Notes: a model not told the origin generated them from the sequence alone. 64,000 bases of DNA from Steinernema hermaphroditum (GCA_030435675.1 CM059622.1:2914001-2978000), one strand, 5' to 3'; shown: positions 21,601-33,599, counted from the stretch's first letter. Numbers and translations are program-made.

Positions 21601-22006
21601 GCTGTAGAATAACGGAAGAAATGTCGTTCACGATGTTTTGTTTTTCGAAAAGTTTTGAGCTCAAAAAACCGGAAATTGGATAATTCATCAGCAAAACGAG
21701 TCTGTTTTTCGGTCTGTCTCTGAGATCCGAACGATCATCCTATCGATCACGCAATCCACTCCTAGATTCTATTCCGGGAAGTATTCCCGTTATTAGGACA
21801 TCGGCAGGGGGGGCTCTTTTTGGACGTGATAGGTTAACCCCTTCCCTTGTTATAGATGATGAAATATTGACATATATTAGAAAGTGAAATAAAGAATCGG
21901 GCATGCCAGAGGAAGGAAAGTGGTTAGTCCCTTCCAATGCTCGGCACAAAATGAAATAGGTCGAGCAAAGACTCTCCACCTTAAAAGCTTCTTCCCAGAG
22001 AACACA
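18646..22006. other. Gene-poor stretch with degenerate repeats
   Basis: No convincing gene over about 3.3 kb; only short unsupported open frames occur. Around 19200-19420 an imperfect tandem duplication of about 110 bases is visible: AGTCCTCAATCAT..TCGTACATGGAATATA is followed by AGTCCTTAATCAA..TCGTACATGCAATATA. At 19080-19130 GTGAATCAC is repeated three times. Confidence 0.5.
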
Positions 22007-22008
22007 TA

Positions 22009-22947
22009 TTAGGTTGATGCAAAAGAAATGTCGATTTTTGTTAAAAAGAAAATTGATCATGAAAGTATAATAATCAAAAGCTGAACCCAAAAGACATTCA
22101 CCATTAGTATTCACGAGTTGTCGCCTATGTCCACGTAGAGAGTGAATGTCTTACTGAACGAATTCATAGTGGTTTGGACTTGAAAAAGTTTGTGACTCAA
22201 ATTTTGACTTCCTCACATCTTTTGATTTTTTTTCTGCCAAGGAGCACTGCATCGACAGGAATAAGTGATAGTCAGGTGGAGCGATGTCTGTGCTATAAGG
22301 CGGTCAAACAACTATCCTTGATATTGCGAAGGAGGATTCCAATCATAGTGATTGTTGTTGATTTTTTGTACATTTTGCCCCCTGATTTCCACTACCATTT
22401 TCGGGTCATCTGACTACAACGACCCTTTTTTCACACCTATTGATCTTTCAAATGGCATACAAGCGTCTCATAGTGGTTGATTAATTAACGTTCACAAACG
22501 CTGTCGTGAGTTCTCGAGCAGGTTGCTTTCGGATTCAGCTCAACAACCTCTTTTAATGCTGCGTCACCCAAAAATTTGGGACGTCTTCCACGTGCTTTGT
22601 CTTTAAAGCACTTATCTCCATCTCAGAATCGCTGAACCCACCACTCGCACATGCATTCGGATGGGACATCTTCTTCCAGCACTTAACACGGGCTACTGTG
22701 AAATTAGGCAGGAAACTTGCTTTGTTTGAAGTTGTGTAGTATGCAAATCCGCACTGGGCACTTTTTCTCGATCATGTTTAACGTAAAATTTTATTTTAAT
22801 TAGAAAGGGCCAGCGGGACGGAATATATATCAAACGATGCGCGAGTGCAAGCTCTACAAGAACTATTAATCACGTCATACAGAAACTTATTATAATCAAA
22901 GAAAGAACAAAATCAACATGATCGACATTTCTTTTGCATCAACCTAA
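22009..22947 (-). mobile_element. mariner-family element, internally deleted
   Basis: The ends are perfect inverted repeats of 27 bases starting TTAGGTTGATGCAAAAGAAA, flanked on both sides by a TA duplication (22007-22008 and 22948-22949). Inside, on the minus strand, is a broken mariner transposase: an N-terminal DNA-binding part (DGDKCFKDKARGRRPKFLGD, AALKEVVELNPKATCS) and a C-terminal part with LVNTNGECL, which fits the family's terminal W..ID..GEYF pattern. The length of 939 bases against about 1.3 kb for full elements, plus frameshifts and stops, shows it is dead, although the termini are intact. Confidence 0.85.
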
Positions 22948-22949
22948 TA

Positions 22950-23448
22950 GAAAGGATATTATCTTAATATGCCTCCTCAAAATTGAAGGACCGCTTGTTA
23001 GCTGTTGCACGGTTAATTCTCCATCGCATATTTCATAAGTTATGTCCAAATGACCTTTGTAAAGCTCTCATCGTGCTTAATGTGCCTACACATTTTTGGT
23101 TGCGGACAAGCCTGAGGATATCCATTTCTGCAGTTTTAATAGCACTCTTTCAAAGTGCGCTGTCCATCCGCCTACTCCGCTTTCTTCGTGTTAATTCACA
23201 AGATCCTTTTTTGTTATGGTTCTGCTACTCGTAAATAACAAAGTTCTGCGAATCGACCCAAGTCTACTTTGTCTCCATGACGGCAAATGCGCGACTGACG
23301 CAAAAGATTGCTGCAGGAGGCAGACGTTTCCCCTCCTCTTTAGAAAGCTTTTCACAACGTTCTCAGAACTTAGGTGGAGATGCGTCTCTTTTCCCTTGTT
23401 TTGGTAACGAAAACTGTCAGTGTTTATGATATGTATTCGATCTAGATA
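22950..23448. other. Intergenic, possible unseen first exon of PAN gene
   Basis: No exon identified with confidence. The downstream gene lacks a visible signal-peptide exon, which should lie here. Confidence 0.4.
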
Positions 23449-25177
23449 CTGCTTCATGGTGGAGGTGGTATAAGGTACTCCAAAATACCTGTTGACGTCT
23501 ATTACGAAGAACCGATGTGGCTTTGGCCCGAGGAAGATTTCAACTTGAAAGCCGATTGTGCGCTGGCAGCATACCAAAACAATAGGATCGCATTTGTCAT
23601 GGCATGGGACGAGGTTCTGGCATTGAACCATTGTTATTCAATAGTCACGGTCTCTGGATTCGAAAGCAAGTCTGGCAGTGTTGATGTTTACCTTCTGGAC
23701 TTGAGGGAAAAGAACGGGCAGTGCGATGACCAGTTGGACGGTGAGTTTTTTTGTCCTCATGAGTTTCCGAAATTTGCAGGGAAATTTGTGGACTTCCCAT
23801 GGTATTAATTACATTGCTGGGTCTTGCCTATTAAATAGGTGAAATAGTGCCACTTATATACATGTATCTCGAATGTATTTCCACTTACATACATGCATAT
23901 ACGTGTAGCTGTTAGTAATTCTAGACAGTATTGAAGCTTCGAGCCTTTGTCGCTTTTACTTGAATGAGAGCAGCCAGTATTGACCGCTTCCCTGTTAGTT
24001 TTTTAGACTCTTATTGATGACTGTGTTAGGTTTTTTTTTTCCACAATGAAGATACACACTTATTCTCACTCACACTTGATCTAATAAAGCTAGTTTTGGA
24101 CACAAGTATACCCCCGCTAGCACTTAAAACGGCATGGTACAGCCGAATCCGATTACCCCGACATATCTGATGGGGTACATATCCATTGTCACTTTGCAGT
24201 TCGAGAGCTTATATCAGGTAACTGCAATCTGAATCCCGAGATGTGCAAGCAATTAGAGAGTCTGGTAAGTCAGTTTGCTTTCCACCTGAAACAATCACTT
24301 ATTTGAGGAAAATCACTGCAAAGAAAAAGCCAATAATCCGACATGTACTGGTAAGTTAAGTTTATTGTTAATCGTTGAGTCAACTTGTTCGCTCAGTTGT
24401 GTGCCCCGAAGGAGAGAAATATCTCTTAGGAACAATCAATTGTTGCCATCCACAAAGGGAATTCATAAACGAACAAGGAGACGGAGAGTGCTGCCCTGAG
24501 AATACGTTACCAATGAAACACGACAACGGCACCGAAGCGTGCTATCCTGAAGGGACCGTAATCTCCGAGAGCAAAGCCATCAGTTGTCCAGAAGGAACAA
24601 CGTTCCAAAAAGAAAAAGACGGAAAAGATCTTTGCTGCAAGAACGAATTTGTGTACATGGAAGCCTTCTCGGCGTGCTTCTCGGCGGACGGTCAAAGCTG
24701 TAAGATGTCGATTCAGTAACTTTTAATATCTGTTATCTTTAGATACCAAAGAATAACAGGATAAAAGCGAGCGGGCTGAAGAAGCTCTGCACCGGCATCG
24801 GCACTCTTCCGGTGAAAATTGAGAACGAGGAACAAAATGAGGCTTTGCAAGCGCTGGACAACGACAAGAAATACAATGCGTTGATCGGGTTGACAATGCC
24901 CGCGGGAGTACCGTGGAAAAAGGAGAACTTCCGATGGCTTAACGACAATTCCGCGCCGACATACACCAACTGGAACGTCGGATTCCCCAAGTACGATGGA
25001 AATTATATGCGGCTCGAAAAATCGGTAAAAAAGGGTCTCTTTCCGCTTAATGGTCCATTTAAGAGTTACGCTATTTTCTCGGCTAACACAAGCACCTGGG
25101 AGGACTATGGCGATAACAGCAATTGGACGTACATACCCTGGATCATTTGCACAGTGGATGTACAGTACCCGGTGTAA
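23449..25177 (+). CDS. Secreted PAN-like plus C-type lectin protein
   Basis: The first recognised exon (RYSKIPVDVYYEEP..ADCALAAYQNNRIAFV..DVYLLDLREKNGQC) is a PAN-like module, recognised mainly by its similarity to the paralog at 28973. Short exons follow (ELISGNCNLNPEMCKQLESL; ENHCKEKANNPTCT). A cysteine-rich stalk then carries repeated CPEG and CC motifs. A 45-nt intron joins CKMSIQ to IKASGLKKLCTGIG, and a C-type lectin domain runs to the end (KIENEEQNEALQAL, FRWLNDNSAPTYTNWNVGFP, TWEDYGDNSNW, WIICTVDVQYPV). Such PAN/lectin combinations are common in secreted nematode proteins linked to recognition or immunity. The signal-peptide exon was not found. Calcium-binding EPN/QPD motifs are not evident, so sugar binding is uncertain. 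Confidence 0.75.
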
Positions 25178-25430
25178 TCGTAGTTTCTACCACTGTAGAT
25201 TCATGTAGTTCAGTTGCGAAGTGCGTGGAAATGAACAGTTTAAATACAATTGTGCCTAATGATTTATGTGAAAACGATTGCACAATTCACGATTGTACCG
25301 TCCTTCAGATTCAAAGAAAGGTGTTCGTTTAAACACGAGTAGGACACACAAAATTTATTTTAACCATGTACAAAAATTGACATTTCCCAGAGGCCGCGGA
25401 CGCCTCCCGTTCTTACTTCTGCCCACCTTC

Positions 25431-26944
25431 TTATATGCGCTGTTTGTACAGCGCCGTGTAGGTGTTGACCAGCTTCAGCAACTCGTTCAGATTCGTGGGC
25501 TCCTTGACGTATCCCTCGGGAGTCTTGTCGAGCTGGGCCCTGAGTTCAGAGATCTCGGCGTCCTTCTTGAGAAGTTCTTCGTGGAGCTCGTAGATCTCCC
25601 TCTCAAATTCCTCATCTTCGCTTCTTTCGTCCTTCTCGAGCTCCGCGAGTAGCGCCTCCTCCGTCTTCTCCAGCTGGAACTTCAAGCGGTCTAGCTCCTG
25701 CGCCGATTTCACCTCATCGGCCCTCAGGGCATCGTTCTCGGCCGTCTTCTGGGACAGCTCGGATTCCAGAGCCATAACCTTCTGCTTCAGCTTTTCTCCG
25801 ACCTTGCAAGCAATGTCCTCGAGTTCCTTCAAGCGTTCTTCGGCCACCGCGGCTTCGCGACGACTCTTGACCCTCGACTTTTCGAACTCTTTCTTCAGCT
25901 CTGCCACTTCGGCCTCCTTGGCACTTAGATTCATTTCGGCTCGGGCCAAGTCGGACTTCAGCTTAGAAACAGCGTCTGAAGCACCCGAGGCGATCTTCTC
26001 TAGTTCGATCACTCTCTCCTCCGAGTCGGCGTTCCTCTCTTCCAGTTTGTTGATGTTACGGTAGGCTAGGGACAGCGTCTCCTCCTGCTTCTCGACGGTC
26101 TTCCTCAGTTCGTCCACTTCTTCCTCGAGGTCCTCCTTCTCCTCGGAGTCTCGCTTCTGACGGGACTCAGCTTCTTGGATCTCGATCTTCATAGTCTTCA
26201 GAGTCTCTTTCTGCATCGACAGTTCGCTCTCCATCTCCCTCACGGCGACATTCGTCTCTCTCGCGATCTCCCCGACCATCTCGGTCAGCTCCGTCTCCTT
26301 ATCCTTCAGTACCTGGCACCTCTCTTCACTCTCTTCGAGTCTCGACGCCAGCTCCGCCTTCGCCTCCTCGAGCTTCTTCACCGCCGCCTCCATCTCCTTC
26401 TGGCTGTCATTGTAGTCCGTCAACTGTTCCGCGATCTCGCGGATCTCGTTCTTCAGTGCCTCGATTTCGGCCTGGCGCTCCTCATCGATATCGCCGAGAA
26501 GGTGACCGTTCTCGACGACGCGGCCGAGGGCGTTGAAGTACTTGGCGATCGTCGCCGTCTTCTCGACGTTCAGCAGAAGATGAGTGTCGCCGGAGGTCAC
26601 CACGAGGCTCAAGAAGTCGATGGCGTCTTTGAGAGCGTCGGCGACCACCGGGGAGTCCTTCTTCGCCCTCAGAGCGTCGACGAAGGCGTTCTCCTCGGAG
26701 AGAAGCTGCTGCGGAAGGAGGTCGACGAGCTTCTCGACGGCTTCGACTCGGAGGCCAAAGTTCGGCGAGCGGAGACCGTAGCGGATGTCGTTGATGGCCG
26801 AGTTGGCGGCGGGGACGGGAACTCGATACGGCTGAGGCACATACACCAAAGGAGTCAACTGGGTAGGAGCTGCTCCCAAGGGGGCCATGCCAGGGGGCAC
26901 GTCAGGACGGGGCACCACACGGGAAGCGTTCATTTGAGTGTTCA
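25431..26944 (-). CDS. Long coiled-coil protein, single exon
   Basis: About 504 codons from MNTQMNASRVVPRPD at 26944; the frame stays open upstream to 27041, but that part looks like untranslated leader. The N-terminus is proline-rich (PPGMAPLGAAP). A compact helical region of about 110 residues follows (GLRVEAVEKLVDLLPQQLLS, DAIDFLSLVVTSGDTHLLL). From about residue 160 to near the end there is an almost unbroken acidic coiled coil (KDKETELTEMVGEI, EEKEDLEEEVDELRKTVEKQ). The tail is EPTNLNELLKLVNTYTALYK. The gene is intronless and clearly GC-richer than its surroundings. It is a cytoskeletal or scaffold-type protein; no specific family recognised. Confidence 0.75.
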
Positions 26945-27287
26945 TGGTCGATTCTGATGTATCTGGAGAAGGTGAGGGCTTTATATCAGAAAGAAACAAC
27001 ACTTCGTATCGCTTTTCGAGCAATGCGATGTGTAAATTCACTTAGCATCGCAAGTTAGAATACGGTAGATCGGTTTGGGACCAGTGTTCCCTTATGCTCT
27101 TGAGAACTTACTGCACTTCAATAGTCATGTATATAGTTCAACTAAAAGGGTACCTCTGAACTTCTAGCGTCACAAATAAAAAAAATTTGGTCGTTCTGAC
27201 TTTATTTATAAAGTTTTTTTTGCAAATTTTTGTATAGAACATGGAATCCTTGTGAGATTTGGTGAAACATATGTCCCGCATACGTCC
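26945..27287. other. Intergenic, nothing recognised
   Basis: Leader and upstream region of the coiled-coil gene and 3' flank of the gutted PARP locus; no separate feature seen. Confidence 0.4.
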
Positions 27288-27830
27288 TTAAAACTCGTTC
27301 TTCGGCTTAAACTCCACCCGCATCAAATATTTGATGTTCACTTGATTGACATTGTAGACAACGTATCTAAAGATAAACAGCTCAGAAAATCGAACAATTG
27401 CGTTCATCCGTTCCTACGTTATAGGGTATCAGTGTAGAAGCTGTTGGTGGCTTCTATAATAGCATCGGGGTCTGCGCTCGTATTCAAAATCTGAAGACTC
27501 ATAATGAGCTTTCACCATTGAAAGTATCGATAACATTTTCGATATCCGTGAGGATACCATAGCCACTTCGAACATGATCACTTGAGAGCGCGCCCAACGA
27601 TAACTTTACCAGGTCCACGTGCATCTGCCGCATGTAGCACTCCATGTTATCCTTGTTGAAGATCATTGCCATCAACTGCTTGATTGGTATTGGAAATGAC
27701 GAGCTTGATTCCTCCACCTGCGACTTCACGACGTCAGTCGGGATGTCATCAATGATTTTCATTTCAAGCAGATCCTGCCCTTGAGGTTTCTTTTGAAATC
27801 GGTCCACGTCGCTCCAATTATTCCAATTCT
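27288..27830 (-). pseudogene. Gutted PARP1 paralog lacking the catalytic core
   Basis: The order on the minus strand is: a regulatory-domain start (DRFQKKPQGQDLLEMKI, IPIKQLMAMIFNKDNMECYM, LSSDHVRSGYGILTDIENVI), then ILNTSADPDAIIEATNSFYT, then directly the final catalytic strand [19 protein letters not shown]. The roughly 200 residues between them, including the His and Tyr of the triad, are absent. Compare the intact gene at 8821-12253. It cannot be an ADP-ribosyltransferase. The parts that remain still read well, so it could be expressed as a truncated protein. Confidence 0.75.
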
Positions 27831-28074
27831 AAACCTAAGTTTGATGTGTTCAAGTTCCACAAATCTGGATTCATCTGATTGCCACATCTGAACCGCATTG
27901 ACATCGGAAATGACGAGCTCATGGTGCACCATCACATGGCTACAAGTGAACCCCTTCATCAGTTGCATCGTTTATGTTTTGTTCGATTTGCCGTACAGAT
28001 CAACCTTATTCGATCATTTTCTATAAAATTGCTCCTTTCCTGACGCAAACCAATTGCTTAAACACTGCCCCTAA

Positions 28075-28815
28075 CGGTATGTGACAACTCGCCGCCGCCA
28101 ACTCGCCGTCGCTAACTCGCCGCCGGCCAACTCGCCGGAGATATACTGGAACTGCGCCGGCTACCACTTAGAGCACATAAAAATTCCAATCCTCGATTCT
28201 AGCCTAAGTCACGCGTACTTTCAAAGCAGATTTGCAGAGAGTTACTGATTATCCACAGCAGTCAACTTTCTATATGATCGCTTGCTCTATGATCAACTGA
28301 TACGTTCGGGATCGCTTAAAATCAACAGGGTTCAGCCTAAGCCGGAGCCTAAGTCAAGTCAGGGTTCGCCGAAGCCAGCATGACAACAGGGCTTGCTTAA
28401 AATCGGAAAAAATAGGCATAATCCTAAGCCTGAGCCTAAACCAAGCCTGGATGTTAGACCTTGGTCAATATTGGATAAGGACTCGGATGAGTTGTTCTCT
28501 TTCCAGGTTTTGGCCGCTATACCGAGTTCGTAGTTAAGGCGAATATCCAAGCTTGGCTTAGACTCATGTCTATTTGTTTTAAACGAGCTCTGTAGTCCTG
28601 GAAGCTCAGGTTAAATATGGTCCATAATGTTCCTGACTCTTGTGAATATTCACTAGTTAGTTGCAACTTTGCCTTCAAAGTTCGCGTAGATTAAGCTAGA
28701 ATAAAGCGCAGGAATTTGGATGTGCTCTAAGCGGTAGCCGCCGCAATTCTAGTATATTTCCGCTGGCGGCGAGTTGGCCGACGGCGAGTTGGCGGCGGCG
28801 AGTTGTCCTGCTTCG
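28075..28815. mobile_element. Non-autonomous foldback/MULE-like element
   Basis: Inverted arms of about 110 bases (about 28081-28190 and 28695-28808) begin with tandem units based on GACAACTCGCCGCCGCC and CCAACTCGCCG, then continue into a shared unique part (ATATACT..GCCGGCTACC..TTAGAGCACAT). The element is flanked by CTGCCCCTAA at 28065-28074 and 28816-28825, a 10-bp duplication. The interior has no transposase. The design (10-11 bp duplication, a few non-matching bases, then tandem-repeat arms beginning GACAA) is the same as in the MULE at 6376 although the repeat unit differs. Confidence 0.8.
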
Positions 28816-28972
28816 CTGCCCCTAAACCCTTCCCCGTAAGCAGATATCACATTTTCGTATGCATGTATGCAGTGTGCATGTATATCGCTATGGAAACGCT
28901 CCTATATCCTCGTTTATGACATCCAAAAGACACTATCTTCGATGTCTATGTTCACTGCCTCATTTTAGCGAC

Positions 28973-29440
28973 ATGCGTCTTCCAATAATCTTCATGGTAA
29001 GCTTTAGAATATAATGGCCAATAATATGTACTGCAGGTTCTAATACATTTACTACGTTCGACTAGCATTAAGTATGCGTGGATACCGTTCGATGTGAACA
29101 CACGAAAAAATGGAAATTATACCAATATGGGCTATGTGAAGACGAAGGCGGAGTGTGCGCTTCATGCCTACAAAGCCAACACAATCGCCTATGTCGTCCA
29201 CAAGGGACTGGATTGCGTTCTAGTAAATGAGGTCGCCGATGTCAGAAAGAAGGACGGCACTATCAAAGGCGATGTATATTTTCTCGACCTAAGGAGCTAT
29301 TCTCATTGCGAAGATGTGTCTAATTTAGACCGTAAGTTGAGCTGCCATGCCTGATAGTTCAAAGAGGCCTTTTAGTGACGACACTCCTATCGGCAAAGTG
29401 CGAAATAAACGGCGTAATATGTGGACAACTGAGAGACCTG
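28973..29440 (+). pseudogene. Truncated PAN-like secreted protein gene
   Basis: Exon 1 MRLPIIFM joins through a 41-nt intron to VLIHLLRSTSIKYAW, giving a good signal peptide. The PAN-like module follows (MGYVKTKAECALHAYKANTI, then GDVYFLDLRSYSHCEDV), parallel to the gene at 23449. A further exon LSAKCEINGVICGQLRDL matches that gene's third exon. After a donor at 29441 no stalk or lectin exons are found. It could instead be a short secreted protein whose last exon I missed. Confidence 0.6.
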
Positions 29441-29574
29441 GTGAGCTTTCGATTCAGATCCTTTATAGGTTTATCGTTTCAGCATGATAGCTACAAACGG
29501 TCCAATAAATAAGACGACATCGTTGACTCTCCATAGTGCTTGATGAATAGTGTAGAACCAAATCGTGCACCTAA

Positions 29575-29640
29575 TGATTGTTGCAGATGTAAGAAGGAAG
29601 GACGGTGCTATCGAAGGCGCTGTATATGTATTTTTGTATT
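29575..29640 (+). repeat. Duplicated scrap of the PAN module
   Basis: VADVRRKDGAIEGAVYV repeats the upstream paralog's VADVRKKDGTIKGDVYF about 350 bases further on. It indicates a local partial duplication. Confidence 0.6.
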
Positions 29641-29779
29641 TGCATACAATTAGTTCTGTCTTGTTCTGCGATAAAAATCTTCCAAAGGCTTGCGACTTTA
29701 CGACTTTATTTCGCGAATCAAAGGCATTATGCCTTGCGCGACACCGAAAATAGACAAACAGAGGATGTCTGGCAGACTA

Positions 29780-30090
29780 CTTCATCCCTGGCGCGGCGTA
29801 GATGTCGAACCGGTCGTAGACGGCGCACTTCACGGGGTATCTGGGAATCGGAAAATCTTCGGATACGGTAGCGGAACATCGTTTGCGGCACAGCGGACAC
29901 TTCTGAGCTTGCATCTGATAGTCCGTGGTCCGGGAGTTGCGTCGTCGCTGGTCCTCAGAGCGTCAGCGACCTTCGGGATGACATCTCACGCAGCGTCGGG
30001 CGTCGGATTCCTGGCGTCAAACATCTTGTTGTCAGCGGTTGTCAGGCTTGCAAGGGAACTTTTTGAAGCGTTCGCCACAGTCAGGTATAC
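29780..30090 (-). pseudogene. Zinc-finger (RING-like) remnant
   Basis: Minus-strand reading shows cysteine pairs in series: PDCGERFKKFPCKPDNR, then RRCVRCHPEGR with a stop, then AQKCPLCRKRC followed by IPRYPVKCAVYDRFDIYAAP and a stop. The CP.CR step is typical of RING fingers. The stops between blocks could be introns or decay. A better RING gene is at 61977. Confidence 0.35.
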
Positions 30091-30385
30091 ATTACTGAGT
30101 GTTAGCACCAAAAAATCCGTCGGCTTCCAACCACACCTGACCATGTAAACACCACCAAACTCACGTCCAAAAGATGTTGATCACCTGTGACATCATAAAT
30201 CGATGGGCTTTTGGACTTCACGTTTGATAGGGTACTTGCCTACCTGTGTGCCAATTACCAGCTCAATCTGAGGAGGACACTTCGGAAGGTTTCTTGCTTG
30301 CTACCTCTTGTTTAATACTGATTTTTATTTATAACGAACTGGAACTATAAATAAGGAACATAACAAACAAGATGAACAACATATG

Positions 30386-33300
30386 TCAGCCAGTAGTCTT
30401 CGGCTGTGTAAACTTCACCCGTACAAGGTACTTGATGTTCACTTGATTCACATCATAAACGACGTATCTAAACAACCAATAAGCATATAACATAACCGTC
30501 AAAAGACATACTCATTGTACGGTAGATAGAGGTTCTTCGGCTGAGGTATGGGACAAATCGGTTCTCCACATGGGATCACAACTCCGTCTTTGGTGACAAC
30601 GTTGTCTTTTGGGTCTGGATGGGCTTTTCCAACTCCCTTAACACTGCTCTTGCCCTCATCCAGTTCAGTAATCATCTTTTTCCCTATCTCATCTTGCTCG
30701 TTTCCAAGGGCTACTTCACAAAGTAGTAGAAGACCTTCTCCGCCTGGACTAGAGTAGCAATAGTAGGCTGATTTTCCGATCATATCAACGAAATAAATCC
30801 CTTTTCCAAGGAAGTAGCCGCTCTGAAGTCAAACAACTTGTATGTTTATGTTATAAATTTTGAAAGATTGAAAATAATGAATCGCTTGATTTACCACCTA
30901 CCTCTGGTGCTTCTGGGGGTGCGATTCGAAGGCCTTGCTTAAGGATACCAGCGAAATTTGTTGTTCTTGAGCCGTGCCACAACAACATTTTGTTGTGCAG
31001 TCCTTCTATGTAGCGCTCCTTCTCTCCTTCTCGCTCTACTTTGTAGATATCCTTTATCTCAACTGTGCATTTGGAGTAGCCGTTTGTTACTTGTGTGTTG
31101 TCAGAGTATTGAGAGATGAGGAGAAATTCTTCGCTGTCTTCATCGACGACCTAGAAACTATAAAGCTTGGCATGCAGAGACCTTCAAGACAGCTTATTGG
31201 GTAGGCACAAAACATGAATATGAATTTGGATAAGTGACCGAAATCACAAAGTTTCTCGGTCCACTTCATGTCTCCCCTCGATGCTTCTCCTCCTTCTCGC
31301 TCCCACGTTACGCCCCCTTTCGCCGCATAGTAAAGGCAATCTTAAATCGTTGTGTATTCTTTGGAACCGTCGATAAAGTTTTATAAAGAAGGTTTGTCCC
31401 GGCTTCCCCTCCCTTAATTTTCAATTTTCAACGACCTTAGCCATTGTCACTAGTAGACAGGCCATGATGCTTGTGGAAAGTCATGGATGGGTCACTTTAT
31501 CTTATGCACAACTCTTGGTAAGGTTGTAGATACCTCTGACGTTATTGGAGTCTACAGTAATGACAGTAATGACACAAGCGTCACATCCACTGACTGCCTA
31601 CATCTTTGTTCGTCGCAAAAGCCTGGCAGGCCTGTCTACAAGTTAGACGTCTGTCCCTTCCATCCCAGTCAATACATTTGTTCTACTTCTTGCAGACTAG
31701 TGTACTCACCTCAATCTTCGTTTGCAATGTTCCATAACGGACGTCTATCGGGTCCACGTCGTCTCCATCATTACGCCTATTAATCGTATAAGCTGCTTGT
31801 ATGTTGCTCAGATTGTCAAGCAGCTCTCGTTTGCGCTAAATATTTCTGATACATACATGGTTACATTTAAACTACCGTTATAGCGTCTACACTGGAAAGA
31901 GCCTCGAACACGGTGTGGGGAATCATCGAATAGAATCGGTTCGATAAATCTTCCACGACATCCTTATTTGATTCCTGTATATGCTTAAAAGCCTATAATT
32001 ATTGGCACTGCTTTGTCAATTACGTCTTCAAGCTTCTGTAGAATGGAGTAAGCCGTGCAGATGGTCTCTTGTGAAAGCTGTCCCAAAGGCAACTTCTCCT
32101 CGTCTATGTGCATTTCCTTCACGTAGTCTTTCATCAGATCCTCATCAAAGATCATTGCGATCAACTCCTTGATTGGCGCGGGCAGCGTAGAATGCGAATC
32201 AGCGGCCACCAGTTTTTGCTGATGTGCCGGTTCTTCATCGTAAGTTTCCATCTGAATGAGGTCCATTTTCTTAGGCACCTTTTTGAAAACGCTAAGTTTG
32301 TCCCATTCGTTTCCGGTTTTCTCGGCAAACAGTCTGCAAAGTAATATGTCATCAAATAGATGGCACCCATCATACCTCCTGAATTCAGCTTTCGCCGCGT
32401 TGAGGTCATTGCCGTACGACGTAACCTTATGTCCGAACCAAGCCGCACCTGTTCTCCCCCATGCTCGGAAAAGTACGAACCTGGAAGAGTTGATCAGGAC
32501 CGTTTATACCATAATCGCTTACATCAATGTTTTGTCGTGCTGCACCAGTTGAAGCTTATAGGAGCTGTTCATATTTCTTTTCACATTCACTCTAACCAGA
32601 GTCGCCTGCCACGCAGAGCTGTTCTCCTTGAAAACGTGGTACTGGGTGTGGCCAACAAAGGCGGAGTCGACAGCGCAGCCGTTCTTCACGTGGCTCCGAC
32701 GCTTCCTCTGTCCGGAACTGTGCTTCTTGCCGGCATTCCATGGACCTTCGACCACACGTTGACTTTCAAAGAAGATGGGATACACCCTCTGCCTCACTGG
32801 ACAGTTGTGGTAGGCTTTAAGGGCGGGGTATTTCTTTTGGAGGTTGTCCGGGATTTCAAAAGAAGACCGACCGGGTTGCTTGGAACTGTAGTTGCACACA
32901 GTATATTCTGACCTGTCGCCAATGCAGACGTATCGTCGTGCTGCCGAACTGGAATTCAGTTTTATGTACGTGAATATCGATTTGGGATTAACTAGAATGT
33001 AATTTAAAATCGACATTTTTGGTGAAAGAAATTGATGTGTATGGTTTCCTTAACAAAGATACCCACCTGTAAACTATCGTTCCTGTTCGTCTGCACTTCT
33101 CAGTTGTGCAGTTTTCTGGTACTCCAAATATGACCAAGTCGACCAGAAGATCAAGGAAGGCCCGCCTCTCTCCCCATTTCGGAACACAACAGCGATTTTC
33201 TTCAATGAGCTCTTGAAGTTCCTCTTGCGTAACAACATTAAGAAGTTCTCGAAGTGCCCAAATATCTTCCGTTTGTTTCTCAAATTCATCCTCCTTATCC

Positions 33301-33592
33301 GGACTCCCTTGGCGATCTTCGTACTTTCTTGCTACTTTGTTTGCTGGCGCTTCTCCAGCTTGCTCCCTAATGCTCTCTCTGATCCGTTTCAGATCTTTCC
33401 ATTTAAGATTTTCGATCCCCAGTATGGAGGTTTCGTTTATCTCGTTGGTCAGATTGCTCCAAAAGCAATCGCAATGGTACCTAAAAGGTACGGTACATGC
33501 GTTGTACAGAAGAGAAAAGGCGGATGTTACCATTCATCAATTGTGCCATCGTGTTTCGACGACGGTGTGCGAATGGACAAACGAAGACTGCC
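30386..33592 (-). CDS. PARP1 paralog, N-terminally reduced
   Basis: A second PARP1-type gene. The first exon found ([16 protein letters not shown]) joins WYHCDCFW, the second half of zinc finger 1. The exon with the first cysteine pair is not found within several hundred bases. Zinc finger 2 is missing altogether: the sequence passes from [13 protein letters not shown] straight to the PADR1 region ([20 protein letters not shown]). Zinc-3, WGR ([18 protein letters not shown]), regulatory domain and catalytic domain are present. The triad is intact: [38 protein letters not shown]. One intron (about 31165-31695) is unusually long. It could be a working enzyme with altered DNA-break recognition; loss of the 5' exon could equally mean an inactive gene. 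Confidence 0.8.
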
Positions 33593-33599
33593 CTGAAAT

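Noticed and set aside
26175..26957. Long plus-strand open frame opposite the coiled-coil gene
   Set aside because: It is the GC-rich antisense shadow of the coiled-coil coding sequence and has no independent coding character.
29690..30148. Plus-strand frame of 152 codons
   Set aside because: The minus strand carries ordered cysteine pairs of a zinc finger; the plus frame looks like its shadow.
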